NCBI GenBank assembly: GCA_017303805.1
Contig: JAFLBQ010000001.1
Span: 620,001-684,000, forward strand
DNA length: 64,000 nt
Reading direction: 5' to 3'
Source: Cytophagales bacterium
Lineage (GTDB): Bacteria; Bacteroidota; Bacteroidia; Cytophagales; Cyclobacteriaceae
Positions within the stretch are counted from its first letter, which is position 1. Each line of letters starts with the position of its first letter. The notes under the pieces are model-generated. The model ran no database searches. It was not told where the DNA came from and saw only the letters and a list, made by a program, of their open reading frames with translations. Below are positions 7,302-14,476 of this stretch, piece by piece. Made by a program: the position numbers and the translations under genes.

Positions 7302-9271
7302 TGGGGCGCTGCATACTCTTACTTGGCTTTTTGGTTTTTGTTCAGGTCGTAACGTTTGGCCAAAGCCAAAACCTGGTGCAGGTAAAAGCCTTCGACTCAA
7401 ATTTACAACCCGTTCGAAACCTACCGCTTACTCTTAATAAAAAGCTAACTGTTAATACAGGCGACCGGGGTACCATAATAGCCACGCTGGCTGATACGGA
7501 TTTGCCGATTCAAAGTATTGAGGTAGGCGATGCAACCCTGGAGGTTGCTTCGTGGAACCTGAGCAAGGGTGTGCTGGAAGTTGTAGTGCGTAAAAAGAAT
7601 TACCGGATGCAATCCGTGGTGGTGCGCGACAACCGGCAACAGGCTGTAGCGAATGCAACGGTAACGTATTCCGGTTCCAAAAAGATTACGCTCAAAACCG
7701 ATGAATTGGGGAGATTGGAATTACCCGTGCCGCTGGCCGACCAAACGATAACTGCCAGCCAGATTATAGTGGAGGGTTATACTGTGAGTAAGGTAGAAAC
7801 CATCAATACGGTATTAACCATTACGGCATTTAAAGAGCTACCCCGGGTTGTTGAAACGAGCCCGGTAGTGGAAACTCCGCTTAAAAATTATGCTGCCGAA
7901 CTGGTTACGTTAGATACCGTAAGAAACCTTTCTGATTTCTATAAGGTGATCCGGAATCTCAATATGGATAATATTGATGGTACAGAGAAAGAAAAAATTG
8001 ATGTTCACTTTAGCAGGCTGCTGAATGAGTTGGTAGCCACTTCGGGCAAAACTACTACGGTGCCCGAATTGCTAACAGATTCTACTACCTCAGGCGAACT
8101 GAAGCGATTGATTGCGCGGGCCACCGAAGAAGGCAAAGAGTTGGAACAACAGCGCACGGAGTTTGACAAGCGCATTGCGGCACTTAGTCAAAAGCTGTCA
8201 TCGGGTATTGCCAACATGGATTCGGATACGCGCGATCGGCTACTGAATGACATTGTATTGTTGGAACGCTTGTTGGATGAAAACGAAACCCGCTTCCGCA
8301 GAAATCAGGGCGAGTACAAGCAGGTGATCAATTCGTTAAAGTCACAATATTTTGATATCCAGGTACTGGAAGACAAGTTAACCGAAAGCGAAAGGCTTCG
8401 GCTGGAAGAGCAGCGCGTATTCCGGCAGCGGCTCTTACTGGCCCTCGTGCTGGGTATCATCTTCGCCATTCTTATTTTAATGCTGGCCCGGTTTAGCGCG
8501 CGCCTTCGTAAACAGAAAAAGCAATTGATTGCAGCCAATGACGAAGTGCGGCAGATTAACGAAAATCTCGAAAGCATTGTGCTTAAGCGCACACAGTTGT
8601 TGCAGGCAGCCAACAGCGAGTTGGATACTTTTTTATACCGGGCTGCCCACGATTTGCGAACTCCGGTGGCGTCTATTTTTGGTTTGATTAACCTATCGCA
8701 ATACCTCACTCAAACCGAGTTGTTGGAGAAGGTAAAATCTTCTACCGAAAAGATGGACCGATTGCTATCGCGGCTCAATATCATTAGTCAGATCAATCAG
8801 CCAACCGGCCTGGGCGAGGTAAGCGTTGCAGATTTATTCAAAGACCTGGAGACAAAGTTTGGTGATAGAGCTGCGCAGTTGAGTGCGAAACTTTATTTCA
8901 ACGCACCCGGTGAAATCCGGGTAACTACTTATCGCACCTTGCTCGCTCAATGTTTGAATAGTTTGGTTGAAAACGCGCTTCATTTTTCAACACTCGATCC
9001 CAAACCAGCCTCAGTGGAAGTAATGGTAAGCCACACCCAGGAGGCAATCCGGTTTACTATAGCCGACAATGGGCCGGGTATCGAAAAAGACATACTGTCT
9101 CATCTTTACAAGATGTTTTTTAAAGGATCGGAAAAATCGGAAGGGCATGGGCTGGGGTTGTACATTCTGCATCGGTGCCTTAGCCCGCTCAAGGGCACCA
9201 TTGAAGTTAAAACTCAGGTAGGCGTAGGTACAACATTTACCCTTACGGTACCGGTTGCGTTGAAAGTGTAA
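7301..9271 (+). CDS. Membrane sensor histidine kinase with Ig-like periplasmic region
   Basis: A 656-residue kinase whose ATG overlaps the preceding TAA by one base. Order of parts: signal peptide (1-20), two beta-rich repeats like CarboxypepD_reg or CnaB domains (about 22-90 and 100-170, with VVRDNRQQAVANATV), a long helical coiled-coil stretch (about 200-370), one transmembrane helix (about 376-397), a cytoplasmic coiled coil, HisKA with AAHDLRTP (H450), and a HATPase domain with DNGPGI and GHGLGLYIL. It lacks an attached receiver and no response regulator is adjacent. Being the last gene of the adhesin/PorP/PD40 operon, it may report the state of that envelope complex; this is inference. 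Confidence 0.88.
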   Translation: MGRCILLLGFLVFVQVVTFGQSQNLVQVKAFDSNLQPVRNLPLTLNKKLTVNTGDRGTIIATLADTDLPIQSIEVGDATLEVASWNLSKGVLEVVVRKKNYRMQSVVVRDNRQQAVANATVTYSGSKKITLKTDELGRLELPVPLADQTITASQIIVEGYTVSKVETINTVLTITAFKELPRVVETSPVVETPLKNYAAELVTLDTVRNLSDFYKVIRNLNMDNIDGTEKEKIDVHFSRLLNELVATSGKTTTVPELLTDSTTSGELKRLIARATEEGKELEQQRTEFDKRIAALSQKLSSGIANMDSDTRDRLLNDIVLLERLLDENETRFRRNQGEYKQVINSLKSQYFDIQVLEDKLTESERLRLEEQRVFRQRLLLALVLGIIFAILILMLARFSARLRKQKKQLIAANDEVRQINENLESIVLKRTQLLQAANSELDTFLYRAAHDLRTPVASIFGLINLSQYLTQTELLEKVKSSTEKMDRLLSRLNIISQINQPTGLGEVSVADLFKDLETKFGDRAAQLSAKLYFNAPGEIRVTTYRTLLAQCLNSLVENALHFSTLDPKPASVEVMVSHTQEAIRFTIADNGPGIEKDILSHLYKMFFKGSEKSEGHGLGLYILHRCLSPLKGTIEVKTQVGVGTTFTLTVPVALKV

Positions 9272-9278
9272 AGAATCA

Positions 9279-9309
9279 TTTCATTTGCATTTGGGTTGTG
9301 CTATTTTCG
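9279..9309 (+). promoter_or_regulatory. Possible promoter of the DUF4136 lipoprotein gene
   Basis: TTTC, a 19-base spacer, then TATTTTCG resembles the Bacteroidota promoter (TTTG, about 19 bases, TAnnTTTG) with one mismatch in each box. It would start transcription at or just before the ATG at 9317, giving a very short leader. Confidence 0.35.
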
Positions 9310-9316
9310 CGACACC

Positions 9317-9850
9317 ATGAAACAACTTTTTTGTTTACTGCCACTCATGCTGTTGCTTGGTGGCTGTTCGGTAAGCGTAGAGGAAAAATTCGATCAGCAG
9401 ATAGACTTTAGCCGGTATAAAACTTTTTGTTGGATGGCGGGCTGTGAATTTAAAGTGGATGGCCCCGCGTACCTGCAAGACAGCCTGGTGCAGCAGCGTA
9501 TTAAGTCGGCAATTATCAATGAGCTTGCAACCAAAGGAATAACCCTCAATGCAGCGCATCCTGATTTGCTGGTTGGCTTTACCATTACAATAAAAGACGA
9601 GCAGGCAATTGTGTACCATCGGGCGGAAGACTCGCCCATTTTTATCCGGCCACTTGAAATGGATAAAGAGGTGATCAAGTACCAGAAAGGTTCTTTAATT
9701 ATCGGCATGGCCGATGCCAAGGCGAGCTCAATGGTTTGGCAGTCGCACGTATCGGCCTACATGGAGTTGGAGCCCGATTTGTCCGAGGTCAATATTCAAA
9801 AAGGAATAAAAATGGCGTTGAAGAATTTCCCACCAAACAAATCGGAATAG
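9317..9850 (+). CDS. DUF4136-like lipoprotein
   Basis: A 177-residue lipoprotein with a clear lipobox (LLGGC, Cys18). ATG 9317 is chosen over an in-frame TTG at 9296 because it places the signal peptide at the N-terminus. The segment with DFSRYKTFCWM, two helices and HPDLLVGFTI matches the DUF4136 pattern (F-x-x-Y-x-T-F-x-W; a small periplasmic fold of unknown role). The following cupin gene starts 6 bases downstream, suggesting co-transcription. Confidence 0.72.
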   Translation: MKQLFCLLPLMLLLGGCSVSVEEKFDQQIDFSRYKTFCWMAGCEFKVDGPAYLQDSLVQQRIKSAIINELATKGITLNAAHPDLLVGFTITIKDEQAIVYHRAEDSPIFIRPLEMDKEVIKYQKGSLIIGMADAKASSMVWQSHVSAYMELEPDLSEVNIQKGIKMALKNFPPNKSE

Positions 9851-9855
9851 AAAAG

Positions 9856-10368
9856 ATGGTAACCGTTGAACCACACCTTACCCGGACCCAGGTTTTTGAA
9901 ACAGTAGCCAATTATTTAAAAGAAGAAGGATTTAGTGTAGCAGCCAATGATTTCAATCGCCCGTGGGGCGGTTTTTTTGTTTTGGAAGAAGGTAATGCCT
10001 CAGCCTTTGCTGCGAAATTTTTTAATGAGGTTGACTTTTCTACCTTAAAAATTGCCGGTAAACTCAGTCCTAAAATTTTGATTGTAGCTCCACAAAAAAG
10101 ATTAAGCTGGCAATACCACTTCAGGCGTGCCGAAATCTGGAAGTTAATTGGGGGCACGGCCGGAGTTGTAATCAGCGACACCGATGAAGAAACTACAGTT
10201 AAAAATTTGACCGTGGGCGAGATTGTGCGCTTACCGAAAGGCCAACGCCATAGATTGGTTGGCTTAGCCGGGTGGGGTATTATTGCTGAAATCTGGCAAC
10301 ATACTGATGCAGCGCATCCCTCAGACGAAAATGATATTGTTCGCCTTCAGGATGATTTTGGACGATAA
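9856..10368 (+). CDS. Cupin-fold protein, sugar-phosphate-isomerase-like
   Basis: A 170-residue single-domain protein. The first 60 residues have the sequence RPWGGFFVLEE seen before the cupin barrel of type II mannose-6-phosphate isomerase/GDP-mannose pyrophosphorylase proteins. The barrel shows LSWQYHFRRAEIWKLIGG (metal-ligand-like His and Glu), GEIVRLPKGQRHRL and EIWQH near the end. It could be a sugar-phosphate isomerase or only a related cupin; substrate not evident. ATG 9856 is taken; a longer frame from 9736 would run inside the preceding lipoprotein gene and is not credible. Confidence 0.75.
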   Translation: MVTVEPHLTRTQVFETVANYLKEEGFSVAANDFNRPWGGFFVLEEGNASAFAAKFFNEVDFSTLKIAGKLSPKILIVAPQKRLSWQYHFRRAEIWKLIGGTAGVVISDTDEETTVKNLTVGEIVRLPKGQRHRLVGLAGWGIIAEIWQHTDAAHPSDENDIVRLQDDFGR

Positions 10369-10410
10369 GATTAAAAGTTTACAGCTTGCGCTTTTATTAA
10401 ATCCTATCAA

Positions 10411-10761
10411 ATGAAAAACCTGGTTCGTGTGGAAGAGGCCTGTATGCTGGCACTCGCAATTTACGGTAACTCTTTTCTGCCTTTTGCGGCCTGGGTTTTC
10501 TGGGTGTTGTTTTTGCTGCCCGATGTTGGCATGCTGGGTTACCTCGTTAACGCTCGTATTGGAGCCGTAACCTATAATGTGCTGCATCACAAAGGGGTGG
10601 CAATTGCGTGCTACCTGGCTGGCTACATTTTTAAAGTTAACGAGCTGGCGCTGGCCGGTTTGGTATTGTTTGGCCACAGTTCGTTCGATCGCTTGCTCGG
10701 CTATGGCCTAAAATATCCCGATGCCTTTAAACACACCCACCTGGGGTGGATTGGGAAGTAA
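10411..10761 (+). CDS. DUF4260 family membrane protein
   Basis: A 116-residue protein with three or four hydrophobic helices and the family pattern R-x-E, FFLLPD(V)GMLGY, YNxxHH, and a C-terminal FGHSSFDRxLGYGLKYP...FKHTHLGWIGK. These features match DUF4260, a small integral membrane family of unknown function. It is a single gene convergent with glnS; the two stops are 30 bases apart with no obvious terminator hairpin. Confidence 0.85.
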   Translation: MKNLVRVEEACMLALAIYGNSFLPFAAWVFWVLFLLPDVGMLGYLVNARIGAVTYNVLHHKGVAIACYLAGYIFKVNELALAGLVLFGHSSFDRLLGYGLKYPDAFKHTHLGWIGK

Positions 10762-10791
10762 GGTTGCATTCATTTCTGAAAATCGGAGCCG

Positions 10792-12450
10792 TTACTTCTT
10801 CACTTCCTTCGCCCACATGTCGCGCAGGGTGGTGGTGCGATTAAAGATAAGCTTGCCGGATGTGGAATCCCGATCGAGACAAAAATACCCCATGCGCAAA
10901 AACTGAAAGTGTTGCCCCGCTTTGGCATTTACAATTTCAGGTTCGGCAAATACGGCCGGCACTACCTGCAAAGAATTAGGGTTGAGATGATTTCTGAAAT
11001 CGTCTTCTACCGTGCTTAAATCTTCTACAGTGAAAAGCCGATCGTACTGGCGCACTTCCACCGGTACGGCCTTGTCTGCACTTACCCAATGTATAACTCC
11101 TTTTACATTAATACCCGAAGAATCGGAGCCACTGCGACTTTCCGGAATGTAGGAGCATTTGAGTTCGATAATATTTCCGGCAGCATCTTTTATAAACTCA
11201 TCGCATTTAATAATGTATGCGCTTTTCAGGCGTACCATTTGCCCGGGCGAAAGCCGGAAGTATTTTTTAACAGGCACTTCCATAAAATCTTCGCGCTCAA
11301 TATATATCTCGCGGCCAAAAGGCATTTCACGTAAGTCGCTGTGGTTATCGGGTAGGTTTTCGCTGGTAAGTATTTCGGTTTTGCCTTCCGGGAAATTGGT
11401 GATGGTAACTTTAAGCGGGTCGAACACCACCATTCTGCGCGCTGAAATTTTGTTAAGGTGCTCGCGCACACAAAACTCCAACAGGCTGATATCAATCAGA
11501 TTATCACGTTTGGCAACACCAATGCGGTCGCAAAAATCGCGAATCGCTTCGGGTGTATAGCCACGCCTTCGCACGCCACTCAGTGTGGGCATGCGCGGAT
11601 CGTCCCAACCGGAAACATGTTTTTCAGTTACCAGTTGCAGCAGTTTACGCTTGCTCATTAAAGTGTAGGTCATATTCAATCGGGCAAATTCATATTGCCG
11701 CGATGGATAAATGGCCAGGTTTTCGATACACCAATCGTATAGTTCGCGGTGCGGAACGAATTCGAGCGTGCAAATACTGTGGGTAATTTTTTCGATGGAG
11801 TCACTTTGGCCGTGCGCAAAATCGTACATCGGGTAGATGCACCAGGTATCGCCTGTGCGGTGGTGGTGCGCATGTTTGATGCGGTAGATTACCGGATCGC
11901 GCATGAGCATATTGGTGTGGGCCATATCAATTTTGGCCCGCAGCACTTTTGTACCATCGGCATACTTTCCGGCTTTCATATCGGCAAAGAGCGTAAGGTT
12001 TTCCTGCACCGATCGGTTTCGGTACGGACTGTTTGTGCCCGGCTGTGTGGGTGTACCTTTTTGCGCTGCCATTTGTTCGCTGGTGCTGTCATCCACATAG
12101 GCCAACCCTTTCTGAATAAGCGTAACGGCAAACTCATAAAGTTGTGCAAAGTAATCCGATGCATATAACTCTTGCGCCCAGGTAAACCCAAGCCATTGTA
12201 CATCGCCCTTAATGCTTTCTACATATTCGGTTTCTTCGGTTACCGGGTTGGTATCGTCAAACCGCAAATTCGTTTTGCCACCGTATTTCAGTGCCAATCC
12301 AAAGTTGAGGCAAATACTTTTGGCATGCCCCAAATGCAGGTAACCATTTGGCTCGGGCGGAAAGCGGGTGGCAATTTCAGTATGTTTTCCCGACTTGATG
12401 TCGGCTTCAATAATTTCTTCCAGAAAGTTAAGACTCTTTTCTTCGGCCAT
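10792..12450 (-). CDS. glnS: Glutaminyl-tRNA synthetase
   Basis: A 552-residue class I aminoacyl-tRNA synthetase that charges tRNA-Gln with glutamine in the cytoplasm. The HIGH box appears as PPEPNGYLHLGHAKS near residue 31-45 and the KMSKS-type loop as LMSKRKL near residue 265. The catalytic Rossmann fold is followed by the two beta-barrel anticodon-binding domains, ending at the usual C-terminus (FNRTTTLRDMWAKEVKK). Length matches E. coli GlnRS. Presence of a GlnRS means this organism charges Gln directly. It is transcribed divergently from the AraC-type regulator. Confidence 0.97.
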   Translation of the reverse strand: MAEEKSLNFLEEIIEADIKSGKHTEIATRFPPEPNGYLHLGHAKSICLNFGLALKYGGKTNLRFDDTNPVTEETEYVESIKGDVQWLGFTWAQELYASDYFAQLYEFAVTLIQKGLAYVDDSTSEQMAAQKGTPTQPGTNSPYRNRSVQENLTLFADMKAGKYADGTKVLRAKIDMAHTNMLMRDPVIYRIKHAHHHRTGDTWCIYPMYDFAHGQSDSIEKITHSICTLEFVPHRELYDWCIENLAIYPSRQYEFARLNMTYTLMSKRKLLQLVTEKHVSGWDDPRMPTLSGVRRRGYTPEAIRDFCDRIGVAKRDNLIDISLLEFCVREHLNKISARRMVVFDPLKVTITNFPEGKTEILTSENLPDNHSDLREMPFGREIYIEREDFMEVPVKKYFRLSPGQMVRLKSAYIIKCDEFIKDAAGNIIELKCSYIPESRSGSDSSGINVKGVIHWVSADKAVPVEVRQYDRLFTVEDLSTVEDDFRNHLNPNSLQVVPAVFAEPEIVNAKAGQHFQFLRMGYFCLDRDSTSGKLIFNRTTTLRDMWAKEVKK

Positions 12451-12566
12451 AAACTCGTTTAAAAGTTGTAAAGGTAACCCTCTGGTGCAATTTTGGGAAG
12501 CACAGGAATGGGATTTATCTTGCTGACAATTAAAAACTTTTTATAACAAGAAAAGGTTGTGGTACT

Positions 12567-13139
12567 ATGAAAAACCTGTTCATAAAAAATATGGTTTGTT
12601 CCCGTTGCATTTTGGTGGTGCAGCAGGAGTTGGAGAAGATTGGGCTGGTGGCCGACCATGTGGCATTGGGCGAAGTGGTGTTGCAAACGGCACCAACCCA
12701 GGCTCAACTGGCAGCATTCGATCAGGCACTTGGCACACTCGGCTTTGAGCGAATTGACAGCCGAAAAGCAAAGCTGGTTGAAGCGATTAAAACCATTGTA
12801 ATTGAAGAGGTACATCATAAGCGGCAGCGGGCCGAAGCAATAAATTGGTCAACCTGGCTTGCCCACCAATTGCACTACGACTATCAGTACCTTCGTAGTT
12901 TGTTTTCTTCGGTAGAGGGGATTACGTTAGAACAGTACATCATTCATCAAAAAATTGAAAAAGCAAAAGAGCTTATTTTTTACGATGAGTTAACGCTTAG
13001 TCAAATAGCCGACCGGTTGGGCTACAGCAGCGTGGCGCATCTCTCTGCACAGTTTAAAAAAATTACCGGCATGAACCCTTCTGTACTGAAAAAGAACAGG
13101 CAATTGGCTCAACGCAAAACATTAGATGCCGTGAGCTAA
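12567..13139 (+). CDS. AraC-type regulator with CxxC metal-binding-like head
   Basis: A 190-residue regulator. Residues 1-75 resemble a heavy-metal-associated domain: short strands, a NMVCSRCI loop with Cys11 and Cys14, and a GLVADHVALGEV segment. Residues about 95-185 form an AraC-type double helix-turn-helix (LTLSQIADRLGYSSVAHLSAQFKKITGMNPS). The usual AraC sensing domain is replaced by the small CxxC domain. Its position just before HMA, CusA and TolC genes suggests that it senses copper or silver and controls this island. Metal specificity is inferred from neighbours. Confidence 0.85.
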   Translation: MKNLFIKNMVCSRCILVVQQELEKIGLVADHVALGEVVLQTAPTQAQLAAFDQALGTLGFERIDSRKAKLVEAIKTIVIEEVHHKRQRAEAINWSTWLAHQLHYDYQYLRSLFSSVEGITLEQYIIHQKIEKAKELIFYDELTLSQIADRLGYSSVAHLSAQFKKITGMNPSVLKKNRQLAQRKTLDAVS

Positions 13140-13147
13140 AATTCTAT

Positions 13148-13175
13148 AACCTTTTAATGTAATTGTGTAAAGGTT
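13148..13175. repeat. Hairpin-forming inverted repeat after regulator gene
   Basis: AACCTTT and AAAGGTT (7-bp perfect arms, 14-base loop) sit 9 bases after the regulator stop and are followed by TTT. It could be a weak terminator of the regulator gene or an operator for the HMA gene starting at 13224. Confidence 0.35.
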
Positions 13176-13223
13176 TTCGGCTTTAGAATTTCGAATTTTG
13201 TGCACACCATTAGTTGGTATTGA

Positions 13224-13895
13224 ATGAAATCTGGTATGACACAAACATTAAAAATTGAAGGCATGACCTGTGCCGGCTGTGCCGCCAAGGTAGAGCATGT
13301 ATTGGCTGCATTAACAGGCGTTGAAAAAGTAGTGGTTAATCTGGAGCAGGCCGAAGTTAAGATGGAAACCCACCACACTATATCTCAGCGAACTATTGTT
13401 CAGGCGCTGGCTCCTTACCGGTATCGGCTTGCGGGCACGGCTGCAACTCCGGTATCTTTTTGGAGCGATGCCCGTGTGTGGAAGCGCGCGGCTTTCAATA
13501 CCCTTAACTGCTTAATCGGTTGCTCGCTGGGCGACTTTGCCATGATTTTATATTTGCAGGCCTATCATCCCAACGTAACAATGACGATGCAAATGATACT
13601 GGCCGTGCTGGCCGGATTGGCCACCTCCGTTTTATTTGAAACTACCTTGCTTCGTTTCCGGGAAAAATTTGCCTGGTATGCTGCGTTGCGCACTGCTTTT
13701 TCAATGTCGTTTATTTCGATGGTAGCCATGGAGGTAGTAATGAATGCCACCGATTTTATGATTACCGGTGGTAAGGCAGCTTTTGGAAACCCCATGTACT
13801 GGACGGCCCTCGCGGTTGCTATGGTGGCGGGTTTTATGGCGCCATTACCTTACAACTATTATAAGCTAAAGAAGTATAACAAAGCCTGTCATTAA
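13224..13895 (+). CDS. HMA domain fused to DUF4396 membrane domain
   Basis: A 223-residue protein. Residues 6-70 form a heavy-metal-associated domain with the metal loop GMTCAGC (Cys16, Cys19). Residues about 85-215 contain four hydrophobic helices with FNTLNCLIGCSLGDFAM and FISMVAMEV, the DUF4396 pattern. HMA domains shuttle Cu(I); DUF4396 is a membrane family often found with copper genes. The likely role is copper delivery or export at the inner membrane. A second ATG at 13236 would also give a complete HMA domain; the upstream one is kept. Confidence 0.85.
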   Translation: MKSGMTQTLKIEGMTCAGCAAKVEHVLAALTGVEKVVVNLEQAEVKMETHHTISQRTIVQALAPYRYRLAGTAATPVSFWSDARVWKRAAFNTLNCLIGCSLGDFAMILYLQAYHPNVTMTMQMILAVLAGLATSVLFETTLLRFREKFAWYAALRTAFSMSFISMVAMEVVMNATDFMITGGKAAFGNPMYWTALAVAMVAGFMAPLPYNYYKLKKYNKACH

Positions 13896-13921
13896 CTGCA
13901 TTTACCTGCCGGGGTATGCCG

Positions 13922-13952
13922 GTTGCCCGCCAGGCTAAATTTGTTACCTTTG
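13922..13952 (+). promoter_or_regulatory. Promoter of the copper efflux genes
   Basis: GTTG (13922-13925), exactly 19 bases, then TACCTTTG (13945-13952), a perfect match to the Bacteroidota -7 box TAnnTTTG. The predicted start of transcription lies at about the ATG at 13960, so the mRNA may be nearly leaderless. It would drive the HYC_CC_PP gene and possibly the cusA operon. Confidence 0.6.
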
Positions 13953-13959
13953 TAAACGC

Positions 13960-14370
13960 ATGCAAAAAATTCGTTCCATAGCTTCGATAGGACTGGCCGT
14001 TTGGGTGCTGGTAGCTGCCAGCAGTTTTACGGTACACATGCATGTATGCGGAGGAAGTGTGCAAAGTGTTTCGCTTTTCGAAAAGGCTAAACCTTGCCCC
14101 ATGGAAGCAAATACGCCCAGCTGTCACAAAGACCCCGCGAAACGTAATTCTTGCTGCAATGATGAACAGCTTACGTACGAAGGGCAGGATTTTAAATTGC
14201 ACGAACTCACAGCATGCAATAGCTTGCAACAGCCTTGGGTTGCTGCCATACCAATTGTTGCTTACATCGTACCCGCTTCAACTTCCTTCCAAAGCAGGGG
14301 CGTTTCATTTTACAAACCACCCTCCGTTCAGCACAATATTCCGGTGCTGCTTCAATCTTTTTTGATTTAA
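13960..14370 (+). CDS. HYC_CC_PP family small exported protein
   Basis: A 136-residue protein with an N-terminal membrane or signal segment (about 5-25), then HMHVCGG (Cys30), more Cys at 46 and 55, a CC pair at 65-66, and FYKPPSVQHN near the end. This order of H-x-C, CC and PP motifs is the hallmark of the small HYC_CC_PP family of Bacteroidota, which commonly precedes heavy-metal efflux genes. The spread of Cys, His and Met residues suggests periplasmic copper binding; biochemical function is not established. Confidence 0.82.
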   Translation: MQKIRSIASIGLAVWVLVAASSFTVHMHVCGGSVQSVSLFEKAKPCPMEANTPSCHKDPAKRNSCCNDEQLTYEGQDFKLHELTACNSLQQPWVAAIPIVAYIVPASTSFQSRGVSFYKPPSVQHNIPVLLQSFLI

Positions 14371-14476
14371 GGCAAAAGAACAAGGACTTAAGACCAAACG
14401 ATCTGGCTTGAGTTGCTTGTGCTAAGAAGGCACATACGATTTTACGTTTTGTGTTATTGATCCTTATGTCTTAATC

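Noticed and set aside
9736-9855. 5' extension of the cupin frame into the lipoprotein gene
   Set aside because: The extra 40 residues are in another frame of a good gene; ATG 9856 gives a normal cupin N-terminus.
11749-12168. 139-residue plus-strand open frame inside glnS
   Set aside because: Antisense to the conserved GlnRS catalytic domain, no family resemblance.
14371-14476. A promoter directly before cusA (TACGTTTTG-like sequence)
   Set aside because: No -33 box at suitable spacing; transcription from 13922 is enough to explain expression.
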